This document shows, piece by piece, positions 32,455 to 43,590 of a stretch of DNA of 64,000 bases. The notes beneath the pieces are model-generated. The model saw only the letters and a program-made list of their open reading frames with translations. It ran no database searches and was not told the DNA's origin. Origin of the DNA: Jeotgalibacillus proteolyticus (GTDB lineage: Bacteria; Bacillota; Bacilli; Bacillales; Jeotgalibacillaceae). The translations under genes and the position numbers were made by a program. Every line of letters begins with the position of its first letter. The stretch's first letter is position 1. Where the stretch lies: NCBI RefSeq assembly GCF_002926065.1, contig NZ_PREZ01000005.1:446703-510702 (forward strand), written 5' to 3'.

Positions 32455-33291
32455 ATGAGAAAAAATAATACCTTAGCTAAATGGATCGCAAATAGTGCGT
32501 TTATACTTATCGCGTTTATTGCCTTGTTCCCTTTATTAAGCCTGATTATTTCCTCCTTTCGTCCATCGTCAGAATTAATGAGAAACGGAATATCTTTTTC
32601 GATTAATTGGAGTGAGCTCTCCCTTCGGAATTATATTCATATCTTTACTGACTCTCCTTCTTACTGGCAATGGTATGGAAATAGCTTAATCATTTCAACA
32701 CTCACGATCGTATTATCGCTTTTCTTTTCATCTATGGTAGGTTACGCCCTAGCCGTATATAAGTTCAGAGGAAGAAACCTGCTGTTCCTGTTCGTACTGG
32801 TTATAATCATGATTCCATTTGAAATCCTTATGCTTCCGCTCTATCAATTAATGATTAATTTAAATGTTATTAATACGTATACAGGCGTGATGCTCCCATT
32901 AATCGTGGCTCCTATTGCTGTCTTTTTCTTCAGACAATATGCTATGGGTCTCCCGACTGAATTAATGGACTCTGCTCGAATTGACGGCTGTACGGAATAT
33001 GGAATCTTCTTCAGGATCATGGCGCCTTTGATGCTTCCTTCATTCTCAGCTATGGCTATCCTGCAAGGCTTAAACAGCTGGAACAATTTTTTATGGCCGC
33101 TGCTTGTCATACGGTCAAACGATTTATTCACATTGCCTATTGGACTGGCGACATTGCTGACTCCTTACGGGAATAACTATGACACATTAATTGCAGGGTC
33201 TGTCATGACCATTATCCCAATCATTATTCTCTTTATCTTCTTCCAGCGATACTTTGTTGCAGGTCTTGCTTCCGGTAGTGTAAAAGGATGA
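32455..33291 (+). CDS. Arabino-oligosaccharide ABC permease (AraQ-type)
   Basis: This 278-residue MalG-class permease starts at ATG 32455, one base after the stop of the AraP-type gene. AGAGGTGAT in the preceding gene's last codons serves as its ribosome site. It has six TMs, and the EAA-like loop reads LMDSARIDGCTEYGIFFRIMAPL, so the first residues of the motif are M-D-S-A rather than E-A-A. It ends ...GLASGSVKG, typical of AraQ/MalG C-termini. Spacing shows tight coupling with its partner. Confidence 0.9.
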   Translation: MRKNNTLAKWIANSAFILIAFIALFPLLSLIISSFRPSSELMRNGISFSINWSELSLRNYIHIFTDSPSYWQWYGNSLIISTLTIVLSLFFSSMVGYALAVYKFRGRNLLFLFVLVIIMIPFEILMLPLYQLMINLNVINTYTGVMLPLIVAPIAVFFFRQYAMGLPTELMDSARIDGCTEYGIFFRIMAPLMLPSFSAMAILQGLNSWNNFLWPLLVIRSNDLFTLPIGLATLLTPYGNNYDTLIAGSVMTIIPIIILFIFFQRYFVAGLASGSVKG

Positions 33292-33325
33292 TCAAGACAA
33301 CTACTTTTCAAAGAGGTGTCAGCGA

Positions 33326-33964
33326 ATGACCAGCCAAAACATTGTAAACTCATTGGATAAAATCCTGACATGGATCATGCGCTTAGTACTCGTAAATGTA
33401 TTATGGGTCTTATATACAATGCTTGGATTAATCGTGGGCGGAATCTTTCCGGCTACGATCGCGGCATTAAAAATTTTCAGGAAGTGGACCATGGGCGACC
33501 TCGATGTTTCAATACGGAAAACCTTTAAACAGGAATATCGAGAGGAGTTTATAAACGCTAATATAGTAGGCTGGATCCTTACCATCGCAGGGGCAGTTCT
33601 TTATACGAATTATTTAGCCATAAAAAGCATGGGTGATATCAACATCATTTTTTCTGTCGCCTTTTATCTCCTGATTCTTTTTTATGTGAATTTGGTTATA
33701 TGGTCTTTCCCGCAATTAGCCCATTACAACGGAAATATTGCACACTTCTTTAGAAATGCCATCATCATTGGCTTTGGCCAGCTTCATTACACAATCGCGA
33801 TCGGTATGTATCTTTTTATCGTGCTTTACTTTTCATTAAAATTCCCTGGTCTTCTCCCGTTTTTCACTATAAGCATCGCAGCTTACGGGTGGATCAGGCT
33901 GTCAATGAACCTATTCCAAAAAAATGATCAGAAAATGACTAAACCATTGTTGGTAGAGGGGTGA
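33326..33964 (+). CDS. DUF624 (YesL-type) membrane protein
   Basis: This 212-residue protein has five or so TMs and begins IMRLVLVNVLWVLYTMLGLIVGGIFPATIAAL, the conserved DUF624 opening with G-G-x-F-P-A. It continues with the aspartate-rich loop MGDLDVSIRKTFKQEYREEF. DUF624 proteins sit in many Bacillus polysaccharide-use operons beside CUT1 importers and glycosidases, but their function is not known. They may assist the importer or regulate it. Here it lies 34 bp after the AraQ-type gene and 5 bp before abfA. AAAGAGGTG precedes the start. Confidence 0.85.
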   Translation: MTSQNIVNSLDKILTWIMRLVLVNVLWVLYTMLGLIVGGIFPATIAALKIFRKWTMGDLDVSIRKTFKQEYREEFINANIVGWILTIAGAVLYTNYLAIKSMGDINIIFSVAFYLLILFYVNLVIWSFPQLAHYNGNIAHFFRNAIIIGFGQLHYTIAIGMYLFIVLYFSLKFPGLLPFFTISIAAYGWIRLSMNLFQKNDQKMTKPLLVEG

Positions 33965-33969
33965 CCTAA

Positions 33970-35490
<1,521 letters not shown>

Positions 35491-35504
35491 TTAATAAGAA
35501 AGAA

Positions 35505-35543
35505 GCAGGGGGCTGAGACATTTATTTGTCTCAGCCCCCTGCC
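35505..35543. terminator. Strong hairpin between abfA and the structured repeat
   Basis: GCAGGGGGCTGAGACA and TGTCTCAGCCCCCTGC pair perfectly around a short AT loop. There is no clear U tract on the plus strand, so termination efficiency is uncertain. Confidence 0.6.
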
Positions 35544-35672
35544 CGGTTCACTGCGCTTCAGGGGGACGCTTTCCGCGGGGCGGGGCTTGAGCTAACTTGC
35601 TTTCAGCAAGTGGATCTCAAGCTCCCGCTTCATCCCGCAGGAGTCGCCCCCTTACGCTCCGTTCTCCTCACG
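35543..35672 (+). repeat. Structured intergenic repeat, type A copy 2
   Basis: CCGGTTCACTGCGCTTC ... CCGTTCTCCTCACG with the same core hairpin as the copy at 5251 (loop TTC). It lies between the convergent abfA and araA genes. Nothing else is visible in 35673-35761. Confidence 0.9.
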
Positions 35673-35761
35673 TTTCTTATCGTAACAGTCTTCCATCATC
35701 TACCTTATGGAGTTAAATGCCATCCTCCTTATCTACATTACATTTCTTTATTCTGTGAAGA

Positions 35762-37246
35762 TTATCGGTAGACTACATCATTCCATCGTATTTCATTCTT
35801 GAAAGCATGCTGATTGGTATCGTTATTGATTACCAGTAATTCAATCGAGGATAGTTCCGCAAAGTCGCGTAATTGCTCAGTTGATACGTTATAGGAGAAG
35901 CAGGTATGATGCGCACCGCCTGCCTGGATCCAGTTCTCCACTGCCTGGTTCAAAGATGGCTGGGCCTTCCATAGCACTCTTGCTACTGGAAGATTGGGCA
36001 TGTCTTTTTCAGGCTGCACTGCGTCCACTTCATTTACAAGCAGGCGGAAGCGATGCCCAAGGTCAATAATGGTTGCATTTAACGCCGAGCCGCCTCTGCC
36101 GTTAAATACAATACGCGCCGGATCATTTTTGCCGCCAATACCCAGCGGATGAACATCTATTCTTGGCTTGCCGGCTGAGATCGTCGGGCAGATCTCAAGC
36201 ATATGTGCGCCTAAAACCATTTCATTTCCTTCCTCAAAGTGATAAGTATAATCCTCCATAAACGATGTGCCTTCATTGCCCGCAATGATTTTCATGACAC
36301 GAACTAGCGCCGCTGTTTTCCAGTCCCCTTCCCCTGCAAACCCGTAGCCTTGCTCCATTAAACGCTGGCAGGCCAATCCAGGAAGCTGGTCTATCCCGTG
36401 CAAGTCCTCAAAAGTGGTGGTAAAAGCAGTATACCCGCCTTCCTCAAGGAAAGCTCTCATTCCAAGCTCAATTCTTGCCTGATAACGTATTGCGTCTCTA
36501 ATAGATCCTTCGCGATGCGCTTCTGATACGAACTCATACTTTTCTTTGTACACATCCATTAATTCATCAAGTGCTTCTTCACTTACTGCGTTAATATAGT
36601 CTGCCAGATCGCCTACTCCGTAACCATTAACCGTCCACCCAAATTTAATCTGGGCTTCAATTTTATCGCCCTCAGTTACCGCTACCTGCCGCATATTGTC
36701 ACCAAACCGGGCCACCTTCAAGGTCTTGCTTTCAGCAAAGGCAGCACTTGTCCTCATCCAGCTGCCAAGACGCTCCCTCACTTCTTCACTTTCCCAGTGG
36801 CCTGCAACAATTTTACGTTTTACACCTAAACGACTTGTAATAAAACCATGTTCACGGTCCCCGTGTGCGGATTGATTCAGGTTCATGAAATCCATATCTA
36901 TGCTGTCCCAGGGGATATCCCGATTAAATTGGGTGGCCAGATGCAAAAACGGTTTTTGCAATGAAGAAAGACCCGCTATCCACATCTTTGAAGGGGAAAA
37001 CGTATGCATCCAGGTAATAATCCCTGCACAGTTCTCATCGGCATTCGCTTCGAGCACCAGACGGCGAATGGCATCTGCGTCTTTTACAACTGCTTTAAAA
37101 ACTAATTCATATGGAATCCTTTCGTCCCTGTCCAATCCTTGTACCATTGTTTTCGAATGCTCTTCTACTGTTCTAATGACATCTTCTCCGTAAAGCATTT
37201 GACTGCCGGTGACAAACCAAAACTCATAAGGTTTAGTAGTTAACAA
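35762..37246 (-). CDS. araA: L-arabinose isomerase
   Basis: This 494-residue AraA has the N-terminal EFWFVTGSQMLYGE, GIITWMHTFSPSKMWI, HLATQFNRDIPWDSIDMDFMNLNQSAHGDREHG, and the metal/catalytic FTTTFEDLHGIDQLPGLACQRLMEQGYGFAGEGDWKTAAL region. It converts L-arabinose to L-ribulose with a divalent metal. It is the last gene of araB-araD-araA, 80 bp after araD. GGAGGGATTC precedes the start. Length and active-site motifs are intact. Confidence 0.97.
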   Translation of the reverse strand: MLTTKPYEFWFVTGSQMLYGEDVIRTVEEHSKTMVQGLDRDERIPYELVFKAVVKDADAIRRLVLEANADENCAGIITWMHTFSPSKMWIAGLSSLQKPFLHLATQFNRDIPWDSIDMDFMNLNQSAHGDREHGFITSRLGVKRKIVAGHWESEEVRERLGSWMRTSAAFAESKTLKVARFGDNMRQVAVTEGDKIEAQIKFGWTVNGYGVGDLADYINAVSEEALDELMDVYKEKYEFVSEAHREGSIRDAIRYQARIELGMRAFLEEGGYTAFTTTFEDLHGIDQLPGLACQRLMEQGYGFAGEGDWKTAALVRVMKIIAGNEGTSFMEDYTYHFEEGNEMVLGAHMLEICPTISAGKPRIDVHPLGIGGKNDPARIVFNGRGGSALNATIIDLGHRFRLLVNEVDAVQPEKDMPNLPVARVLWKAQPSLNQAVENWIQAGGAHHTCFSYNVSTEQLRDFAELSSIELLVINNDTNQHAFKNEIRWNDVVYR

Positions 37247-37326
37247 GATGAATCCCTCCTGGATAGAGTGAATGATTGCGCTAAATTTTCAGCAGGTTCA
37301 GACTGCCGCTTCGTTTCTCCGGTTCT

Positions 37327-38022
37327 TTATTTTTGTCCGTAGTATGCATTTTTACCGTGTTTTCTCATGTAATGCTTATCCAACAAAAATTGATCGATCG
37401 GCTCAATATCAGGGTTTAATTGAAACGTATGCCAGGCCATTTTGGCCACTTCCTCTAAAACCACGGCGTTATGTACCGCCTGATCAGGGTTTTTCCCCCA
37501 GCAGAACGGAGCGTGATTAGACACAAGAACTCCAGGCATTGCCGCCGGGTCCGTTCCATTTTTAGTAAAGGTTTCAATAATGGCATTTCCTGTTTCAAGT
37601 TCATAGGCCCGATCAATTTCTTCCCGGGTCAGTCCCCGGGTGCAGGGAATCTCATTATGGAAGTAATCTGCGTGAGTAGTTCCAAGCGGCGGAATCCCCC
37701 GTCCTGCCTGGGCCCAGGTTGTGGCCCACGGTGAATGTGTATGGACAATTCCTCCGATCTCTGCAAATGCGCGGTAAAGCGCAAGATGAGTCGGGGTGTC
37801 TGAGGAGGGTCGCAATGAGCCTTCCACAACAGTCCCCTCTAAATCTACTACTACCAAGTCCGCTGCTTTAAGCTGTTCATAAGGAATGCCGCTCGGCTTG
37901 ATCACTACAAGGCCCTGCTCGCGGTCAATTCCGCTTACATTCCCCCACGTAAACGTAACCAATCCATGCCTTGGAAGGTCCAGGTTTGCTTTCAAAACGT
38001 CCTGCTTCAGTTGTTCGAGCAT
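37327..38022 (-). CDS. araD: L-ribulose-5-phosphate 4-epimerase
   Basis: This 231-residue class II aldolase-fold enzyme has [22 protein letters not shown] near the N-terminus, [21 protein letters not shown], the zinc-binding [15 protein letters not shown], and a C-terminal [16 protein letters not shown]. It interconverts L-ribulose-5-phosphate and D-xylulose-5-phosphate, the last step into the pentose phosphate pathway. It overlaps the 3' end of araB by 16 bp, so translation is coupled. Motifs are complete. Confidence 0.97.
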   Translation of the reverse strand: MLEQLKQDVLKANLDLPRHGLVTFTWGNVSGIDREQGLVVIKPSGIPYEQLKAADLVVVDLEGTVVEGSLRPSSDTPTHLALYRAFAEIGGIVHTHSPWATTWAQAGRGIPPLGTTHADYFHNEIPCTRGLTREEIDRAYELETGNAIIETFTKNGTDPAAMPGVLVSNHAPFCWGKNPDQAVHNAVVLEEVAKMAWHTFQLNPDIEPIDQFLLDKHYMRKHGKNAYYGQK

Positions 38023-39704
38023 ACCTTCTCCCCCTTCCTGGCGGTTTCTGCTTTGATTTTTTTCAGGGTCTTCATCACATTATTTTCACCGCGTCCGAAA
38101 TACTCATATAGCCTGGCGTATTCAGTAAACAATTGCTCATAGACCTCAGAATTTTTTTCAATCGGCTGATAGACTTTTTCTTTTACTTTCCCCATATCTT
38201 CTGCTGCTTTTACGATGCTTTCATAGCCGCCCCGTTCTTTCCCTGCTGCTACAGCTCCAAACATTGCTGCACCGAGAGCAGGTGTTTGGGAAGAGGCTGA
38301 AATTTTGACATCCATTTTTAATACATCTGAATAGATCTGCATCATTAATCCATTTTTTTCAGCAATCCCGCCAGCTGCATATACTTCATTTACAGGTACA
38401 CCATTGCTGCGAAACGTTTCAACAATCATTCGTGTCCCATATGCAGTCGCTTCAATTAACGCACGGTAAATCTCTTCAGCCTTGGTAAGCAGAGTAGATC
38501 CTATAAGCAATCCGGTCAGATTAGCGTCAACAAGTGTTGAACGATTGCCATTCCACCAATCCAGCGCTAATAGCCCGCTTTCTCCTGCCTCAAGCATGCT
38601 TGCTTTTTCAGTTAGAAGCTGATGAATACCTATTCCACCTGCCTCCGCTTCCTCATAATAATTTGCCGGCACGCAGTTCTCTGTAAACCATTCAAAGTGG
38701 TCGCCTACGCAGGATTGACCTGCTTCATATCCCAGGTATCCAGGCAAAACACCATCCTCCACAACTCCGCACATACCAGGAACTATTTTTTCTTCCTCGC
38801 CTAATAAAATATGACAGGTGGAAGTACCCATAACCATTAAGAGCTTTCCAGGTCCTGTGATTCCTACTGCCGGAACCGCCGCATGTGCATCGACATTTGC
38901 TATGGCTACCGCTGTCCCCGGGATCAGGCCAGTAAGCTTCGCAGCTGCGTCCGTGATCTCTCCGGCTTTTGAACCGATGGAAAAAATCTCTGACGATAAT
39001 TTTTCTTCAACGACATTTTCCAGACGGGGATCGAGCGCTTTAAAAAAATCTTTGGATGGGTACCCTTCCTGCTTGTGCCAAATCGCTTTGTACCCGGCTG
39101 TACAGCTATTTCGTTTTACTGATCCAGTTAATTGAGAAATGACCCAATCAGTGGCTTCAAGGATCTGATCTGCAGCTTCATAGATTTCCGGAGCTTCATT
39201 TAAAATCTGCCAAACCTTCGGAATCATCCACTCTGAAGAAATTTTACCTCCATAGCGCTGCAGAAAATTCTCCCCGCGCTCTTCTGCAATTGTATTTAAA
39301 CGGTCAGCCTCATCCTGTGCTGCATGATGCTTCCATAGTTTTATGTAGCTATGAGGATTCTGGCTATATTCCTGCTTTAAGCATAATGGTGTTCCATCTG
39401 AATCCACCGGCAAAACCGTACAAGCTGTAAAATCAATTCCCAGGCCGATAACCTCTTCAGGTAAAACACCTGCATCCGACAGCACCTTCGGAATGGTTAC
39501 GCTTAAAACCTCCAGATAATCCGATGGATGCTGCAAAGCCCAGTCATGCTCAAGCTTCGTTTTGCCATCAGGTAGGTATTCATCTATCACTCCATGAGTA
39601 TATGGTTTGATAGCTGTCGCGACTTCTTTTCCAGTACCGATTTCAACCAGGACCGCTCTTCCTGATTGAGTTCCATAATCAACTCCTATTGAATACTTAG
39701 CCAT
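38007..39704 (-). CDS. araB: Ribulokinase
   Basis: This 565-residue FGGY-family kinase opens [22 protein letters not shown] and has [40 protein letters not shown] and the FGGY-type signature [20 protein letters not shown]. It phosphorylates L-ribulose with ATP. It is the first gene of the minus-strand araB-araD-araA operon, whose promoter region has AraR-like boxes and a cre. The final ~20 residues ([14 protein letters not shown]...) extend beyond the kinase core and overlap araD. Confidence 0.96.
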   Translation of the reverse strand: MAKYSIGVDYGTQSGRAVLVEIGTGKEVATAIKPYTHGVIDEYLPDGKTKLEHDWALQHPSDYLEVLSVTIPKVLSDAGVLPEEVIGLGIDFTACTVLPVDSDGTPLCLKQEYSQNPHSYIKLWKHHAAQDEADRLNTIAEERGENFLQRYGGKISSEWMIPKVWQILNEAPEIYEAADQILEATDWVISQLTGSVKRNSCTAGYKAIWHKQEGYPSKDFFKALDPRLENVVEEKLSSEIFSIGSKAGEITDAAAKLTGLIPGTAVAIANVDAHAAVPAVGITGPGKLLMVMGTSTCHILLGEEEKIVPGMCGVVEDGVLPGYLGYEAGQSCVGDHFEWFTENCVPANYYEEAEAGGIGIHQLLTEKASMLEAGESGLLALDWWNGNRSTLVDANLTGLLIGSTLLTKAEEIYRALIEATAYGTRMIVETFRSNGVPVNEVYAAGGIAEKNGLMMQIYSDVLKMDVKISASSQTPALGAAMFGAVAAGKERGGYESIVKAAEDMGKVKEKVYQPIEKNSEVYEQLFTEYARLYEYFGRGENNVMKTLKKIKAETARKGEKVCSNN

Positions 39705-39830
39705 TTTTTATCCCCTGCCTTTAACAAGAATCGTTTAGAAGTGAACCTCAAGACTGGTGCAATACATCTTAGAAACCGAACCCTATAACAACCTGCCAAC
39801 TTATACGATTATGATAGAACGGAAATGACA

Positions 39831-39842
39831 ACATGTACGTAT
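39831..39842 (-). promoter_or_regulatory. AraR-like operator box downstream of the araB promoter
   Basis: ACATGTACGTAT shares the ACAT-TACGTAT core with the perfect palindrome at 29919. It lies just downstream of the predicted araB transcription start. Confidence 0.5.
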
Positions 39843-39854
39843 AACCTTATATTA

Positions 39855-39882
39855 ATTTTATCACTTCATTTTCTTTTTTCAA
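39855..39882 (-). promoter_or_regulatory. Promoter of araB-araD-araA
   Basis: On the minus strand TTGAAA (39882-39877), a 16-nt spacer, then TAAAAT (39860-39855). Confidence 0.5.
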
Positions 39883-39900
39883 TACTTTTACGCATTATTT

Positions 39901-39914
39901 TGTAAACGCTTTCT
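39901..39914 (-). promoter_or_regulatory. cre-like site upstream of araB
   Basis: TGTAAACGCTTTCT matches the cre consensus except the last base. It lies upstream of the -35 box. Confidence 0.6.
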
Positions 39915-40009
39915 AGAATAGGATAACTTTTATTATAAGGGAATTTCCTCAACATCGAGAGCCATACCTATACTTTTTAATACTGTTGAAATTAATAGCG
40001 TTTAACTAA

Positions 40010-40021
40010 TCGTACGTACAA
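40010..40021. promoter_or_regulatory. AraR-like operator box, distal
   Basis: TCGTACGTACAA is the exact reverse complement of the box at 29866-29877. It is about 150 bp upstream of the araB promoter, suited to cooperative DNA looping. The gap 39705-40098 holds no gene. Confidence 0.65.
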
Positions 40022-40098
40022 AAAGAGGTCAATTTTTCATACAAGTTGAAAATGTGTCAATATGTTATGAATAACAGATTAGTTCCTCATTTTAATAG

Positions 40099-40139
40099 AA
40101 AAAAGCAGCTGAGGATCATCTGTCCCCAGCTGCTTTTTT
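40099..40139 (-). terminator. Terminator of the ABC exporter gene
   Basis: AAAAAAGCAGCTG ... CAGCTGCTTTTTT hairpin. A and T tails suit both strands. Confidence 0.85.
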
Positions 40140-40140
40140 G

Positions 40141-41859
40141 TTACCCCTGTTCATACTGTACACGGTGGAGGTTGGCAAAGATCCCTTCCATTTCAAGGAG
40201 CTCTTCGTGCGTTCCATCCTCGGCAATTCCTTCCTCTGTCACCACAATGACACGGTCTGCCTTGCGGATCGTCGCCAGACGGTGGGCAATGACCAGCGTT
40301 GTTCTTCCTTTAGATAATTCAGCAATCGCATCCTGAATGATCGATTCTGTTTCTGTATCAAGTGCGGAGGTTGCTTCATCGAGAATTAAAATAGGCGGAT
40401 TTTTTAAGAACATCCGGGCAAGAGCAATTCGCTGCTTCTGACCGCCGGACAGCTTAAGTCCTCTCTCCCCTATTTGTGTATCATAGCCCATCGGAAGAGA
40501 TTCCACGACTGATTCCAGATTGGCGCGTCTTGTTGCCTCCCTGATCTCTTCATCAGCTGCCCCAAGCTTTCCATAGGCAATGTTTTCGCGAAGAGTTCCG
40601 GTAAATAAAAATACATCCTGCTGAACGATTCCAATTTGATTTCTCAAAGAGGCCTTTGTCATATCGCGAATATCGATTCCATCGATCGTAATGGAGCCTT
40701 TTTTTACATCATAAAATCTCGGAATTAATGAACAGATCGTGGTTTTCCCTGCTCCAGATGGTCCTACAAATGCCACTGTTTCCCCCTGGTTTAGCGATAA
40801 GGAAATATCATTTAATACCGGCTTATGTTCATCATAGCTGAAGGTCACCTTGTTGAATGCGATCGAACCATTAAGCTCATTTACCTCGACCGCATCCGGG
40901 CGGTCTGTGATGTCAGGATACTGATCAAGCAGGTCAGTAAACCGTTTGAATCCGGCCATACCTTTTGGATACATTTCAAGTAAGGCTGAAATTTTATCAA
41001 TCGGCTTAAACAAGACGTTTATATAAAGGACAAAACCGACTAATTCTCCGTAGGACAGCTCGCCTGTAAAGCTTAGCCACGCACCAAAGACAAGAACCAC
41101 TAATATGATCATCCGCGTCATCATGTAAATGCCCGATGAGCTGAACGACATGACCTTATAGGCGCTGATTTTTGATTTACGGTACGTTGAATTATCAGTT
41201 GTAAAACGCTTTATTTCGTGGTTCTCATTTGTGAATGATTGAACCACCCGCACACCGGAAACACTATCTTCAACGCGTGCGTTTACCTCGGCAATATTAC
41301 CGTACATTCTCTTCCACGCTTTATTCATTTGAATATTGCAGTAGGTGATGAGCCAAATTAAAAACGGAACAACGATAATCGCGACTAAAGCAAGCTTTAC
41401 GTTGATCGTAAGCATAATCCAAAACGCTCCGATAAACGTCATAAAAGCAATAAAAATATCCTCCGGACCATGGTGAGCTAGCTCCCCTATGTCAAACAGA
41501 TCATTTGTGATTCTGCTCATGATATGACCGGTTTTTGTGTTATCAAAAAATCGGAAGGATTGCTTTTGAACATGCTCAAATAGCTCCTGCCTCATATCGG
41601 TTTCAATATTAATTCCAAGCTTATGCCCCCAATAATTCACCACATACTGGAGAGACGTGCTCATCATGTACAGCCCGAGCAAAATAAAGCTGACCCAGGT
41701 AATCGCCTGCCAGTTCCCTTCAGGCAGCAGATCATCAATGAACCAGGCAACCGCTAGCGGAAATCCGAGCTCCAGCAGCCCTACTACTACCGCACAGCTA
41801 AAATCAATCGCAAATAGCTTGCGGTGGGGCTTATAATAACCAAAAAATCTTTTTAGCAT
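40141..41859 (-). CDS. ABC exporter, fused permease-ATPase (multidrug/lipid type)
   Basis: About 572 residues. The N-terminal six-TM exporter domain includes YYKPHRKLFAIDFSCAVVVGL and QKQSFRFFDNTKTGHIMSRITND. The C-terminal nucleotide-binding domain has Walker A GPSGAGKTT, Q-loop IVQQDVFLFTGTLRENI, signature LSGGQKQR, Walker B ILILDEATSALD and H-loop IAHRL. The start ATG 41859 has GAGGAGA upstream. The frame extends six codons into that site. It would act as a homodimer. The substrate is not predictable. No partner gene is adjacent, so a heterodimeric exporter is unlikely. Confidence 0.92.
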   Translation of the reverse strand: MLKRFFGYYKPHRKLFAIDFSCAVVVGLLELGFPLAVAWFIDDLLPEGNWQAITWVSFILLGLYMMSTSLQYVVNYWGHKLGINIETDMRQELFEHVQKQSFRFFDNTKTGHIMSRITNDLFDIGELAHHGPEDIFIAFMTFIGAFWIMLTINVKLALVAIIVVPFLIWLITYCNIQMNKAWKRMYGNIAEVNARVEDSVSGVRVVQSFTNENHEIKRFTTDNSTYRKSKISAYKVMSFSSSGIYMMTRMIILVVLVFGAWLSFTGELSYGELVGFVLYINVLFKPIDKISALLEMYPKGMAGFKRFTDLLDQYPDITDRPDAVEVNELNGSIAFNKVTFSYDEHKPVLNDISLSLNQGETVAFVGPSGAGKTTICSLIPRFYDVKKGSITIDGIDIRDMTKASLRNQIGIVQQDVFLFTGTLRENIAYGKLGAADEEIREATRRANLESVVESLPMGYDTQIGERGLKLSGGQKQRIALARMFLKNPPILILDEATSALDTETESIIQDAIAELSKGRTTLVIAHRLATIRKADRVIVVTEEGIAEDGTHEELLEMEGIFANLHRVQYEQG

Positions 41860-42089
41860 AATAGGTTCTCCTCGCATTTTTTTACAGCAATATCTTTATT
41901 TTACAAGAAAACAAAGTCGAATCCAGTCTTTTTTTAGGGAATCGAAACTATTTCTTCCTATTTAAAGGTTTTTAAAATTGTGGATAGGGGTAGATACCTT
42001 CATCTGACGTTTTTATTTTTATGTCATATTTATACTTTCATCAAAAAGGTTAGTAGCTTTTTATATAGAGAACCAAGGAGGAATGAAAA

Positions 42090-43544
42090 GTGGGAAGAAA
42101 TCATACCATGATACAGTTTTTTGAGTGGCATTTAGCAGCGGATGGTGAACATTGGAACAGGCTTCGTGATGCTGCGCCTGATTTAAAGGCAAATGGAATT
42201 GATGGTGTGTGGATTCCTCCTATTACAAAAGGTCAGTCTGCAGATGACACCGGCTATGGTGTTTACGACTTGTATGACTTGGGAGAATTTGATCAAAAAG
42301 GTACCGTGCGTACAAAATACGGAACAAAAGATGAACTTCATGAAGCCATAGCTGCCTGCCATGAGCATGGGATCTGCGTATATGTGGATATCGTTATGAA
42401 CCATAAGGCCGGTGCAGATGAAACTGAATCGTTTAAAGTAATTGAAGTAGATCCGGATAATCGGCTGGTAGATATATCGGAACCGTTTGAAATCGAAGGC
42501 TGGACAAAATTCACCTTCCCTGGACGTGGAGATAAATACTCTGATTTTAAATGGGATTTCAATCACTTTAACGGAACAGACTGGGATGAAAAAGAAGGCA
42601 GAACCGGCTTCTTCCGAATTCTAGGAGAAAACAAAGGCTGGAATGAGAATGTCGACGACGAATTTGGAAATTATGATTATTTAATGTTTGCCAATATTGA
42701 CTATAAACACCCGGAAGTTCGGGATGAAGTGATTAGCTGGGGTAAGTGGCTGCCAGATACGATCTCGTGTGACGGTTACAGATTGGATGCGATTAAACAT
42801 ATCAGCCATGAATTTATTGGTGAATTTATTCGTGAAGTTAAAGAGCATACTGACAATTTCTACGTATTCGGCGAATATTGGAATGACGATATTGAAGCCT
42901 GCGGAAATTTCTTAGAGGAAACAGATTTTCAACTTGATTTATTTGATGTCACCCTTCATTACAATTTGCATGAAGCCTCAGTAAAAGGGAACGAGTTTAA
43001 TTTACCATCTATCTTTGATAATACACTCACGAAGGAATATCCTTTAAATTCTGTAACATTTGTTGATAATCACGATTCACAGCCAGGAGAATCGCTTGAA
43101 TCCTGGATTGAGGACTGGTTTAAACCAAGTGCTTATGCACTGATTCTGCTTCGAAAAGATGGCTATCCTTGTATTTTTTACGGCGATTATTTTGGAATTG
43201 AGGGAGACGGTCCTATCGAAGGGAAAAAAGAGCAGATCGATCCTCTTGTTTACGTGCGTGCGCATAAAGCATATGGTCAGCAGGATGATTACTTTGATCA
43301 CCCAAACACAATCGGATGGGTGCGCCGGGGATCTGAGGAATTCCCTCATTCCGGGTGTGCAGTTGTGATCACTAATAGTGGAGCTGGAGAGAAACGCATG
43401 TTTGTTGGAAAGCTGCGTGCCGGGGAGCAATGGGTTGATTATACAAAATCCCATGAGGACCGCGTCGAAATTGACGAAGAAGGCTACGGTGTCTTCCCAG
43501 TTACTGCCGGTGGAGTTTCAGTTTGGGCTTACCCTGGATTTTAA
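42090..43544 (+). CDS. Cytoplasmic alpha-amylase, GH13 subfamily 5-like
   Basis: This 484-residue enzyme has no signal peptide. It begins with a GTG start after AAGGAGGAAT. Typical GH13_5 motifs are visible: MIQFFEWHLAADGEHW, WIPPITKGQS, VDIVMNHKAGAD, catalytic Asp233 in CDGYRLDAIKHI, Glu262 in VFGEYW, and Asp329 in VDNHDS. Such enzymes cut alpha-1,4-glucans. The absence of a secretion signal suggests action on internal glycogen or imported maltodextrins. It is monocistronic, between the ABC exporter (divergent) and a bidirectional terminator. No maltose genes are near. Confidence 0.93.
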   Translation: MGRNHTMIQFFEWHLAADGEHWNRLRDAAPDLKANGIDGVWIPPITKGQSADDTGYGVYDLYDLGEFDQKGTVRTKYGTKDELHEAIAACHEHGICVYVDIVMNHKAGADETESFKVIEVDPDNRLVDISEPFEIEGWTKFTFPGRGDKYSDFKWDFNHFNGTDWDEKEGRTGFFRILGENKGWNENVDDEFGNYDYLMFANIDYKHPEVRDEVISWGKWLPDTISCDGYRLDAIKHISHEFIGEFIREVKEHTDNFYVFGEYWNDDIEACGNFLEETDFQLDLFDVTLHYNLHEASVKGNEFNLPSIFDNTLTKEYPLNSVTFVDNHDSQPGESLESWIEDWFKPSAYALILLRKDGYPCIFYGDYFGIEGDGPIEGKKEQIDPLVYVRAHKAYGQQDDYFDHPNTIGWVRRGSEEFPHSGCAVVITNSGAGEKRMFVGKLRAGEQWVDYTKSHEDRVEIDEEGYGVFPVTAGGVSVWAYPGF

Positions 43545-43556
43545 TCAATACAAACA

Positions 43557-43590
43557 AACACGCCTGGTGAAATCACCAGGCGTGTTTTTA
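43557..43590. terminator. Bidirectional terminator
   Basis: AACACGCCTGGTGA-AA-TCACCAGGCGTGTT is a perfect 14-bp stem with flanking A and T runs. Confidence 0.9.
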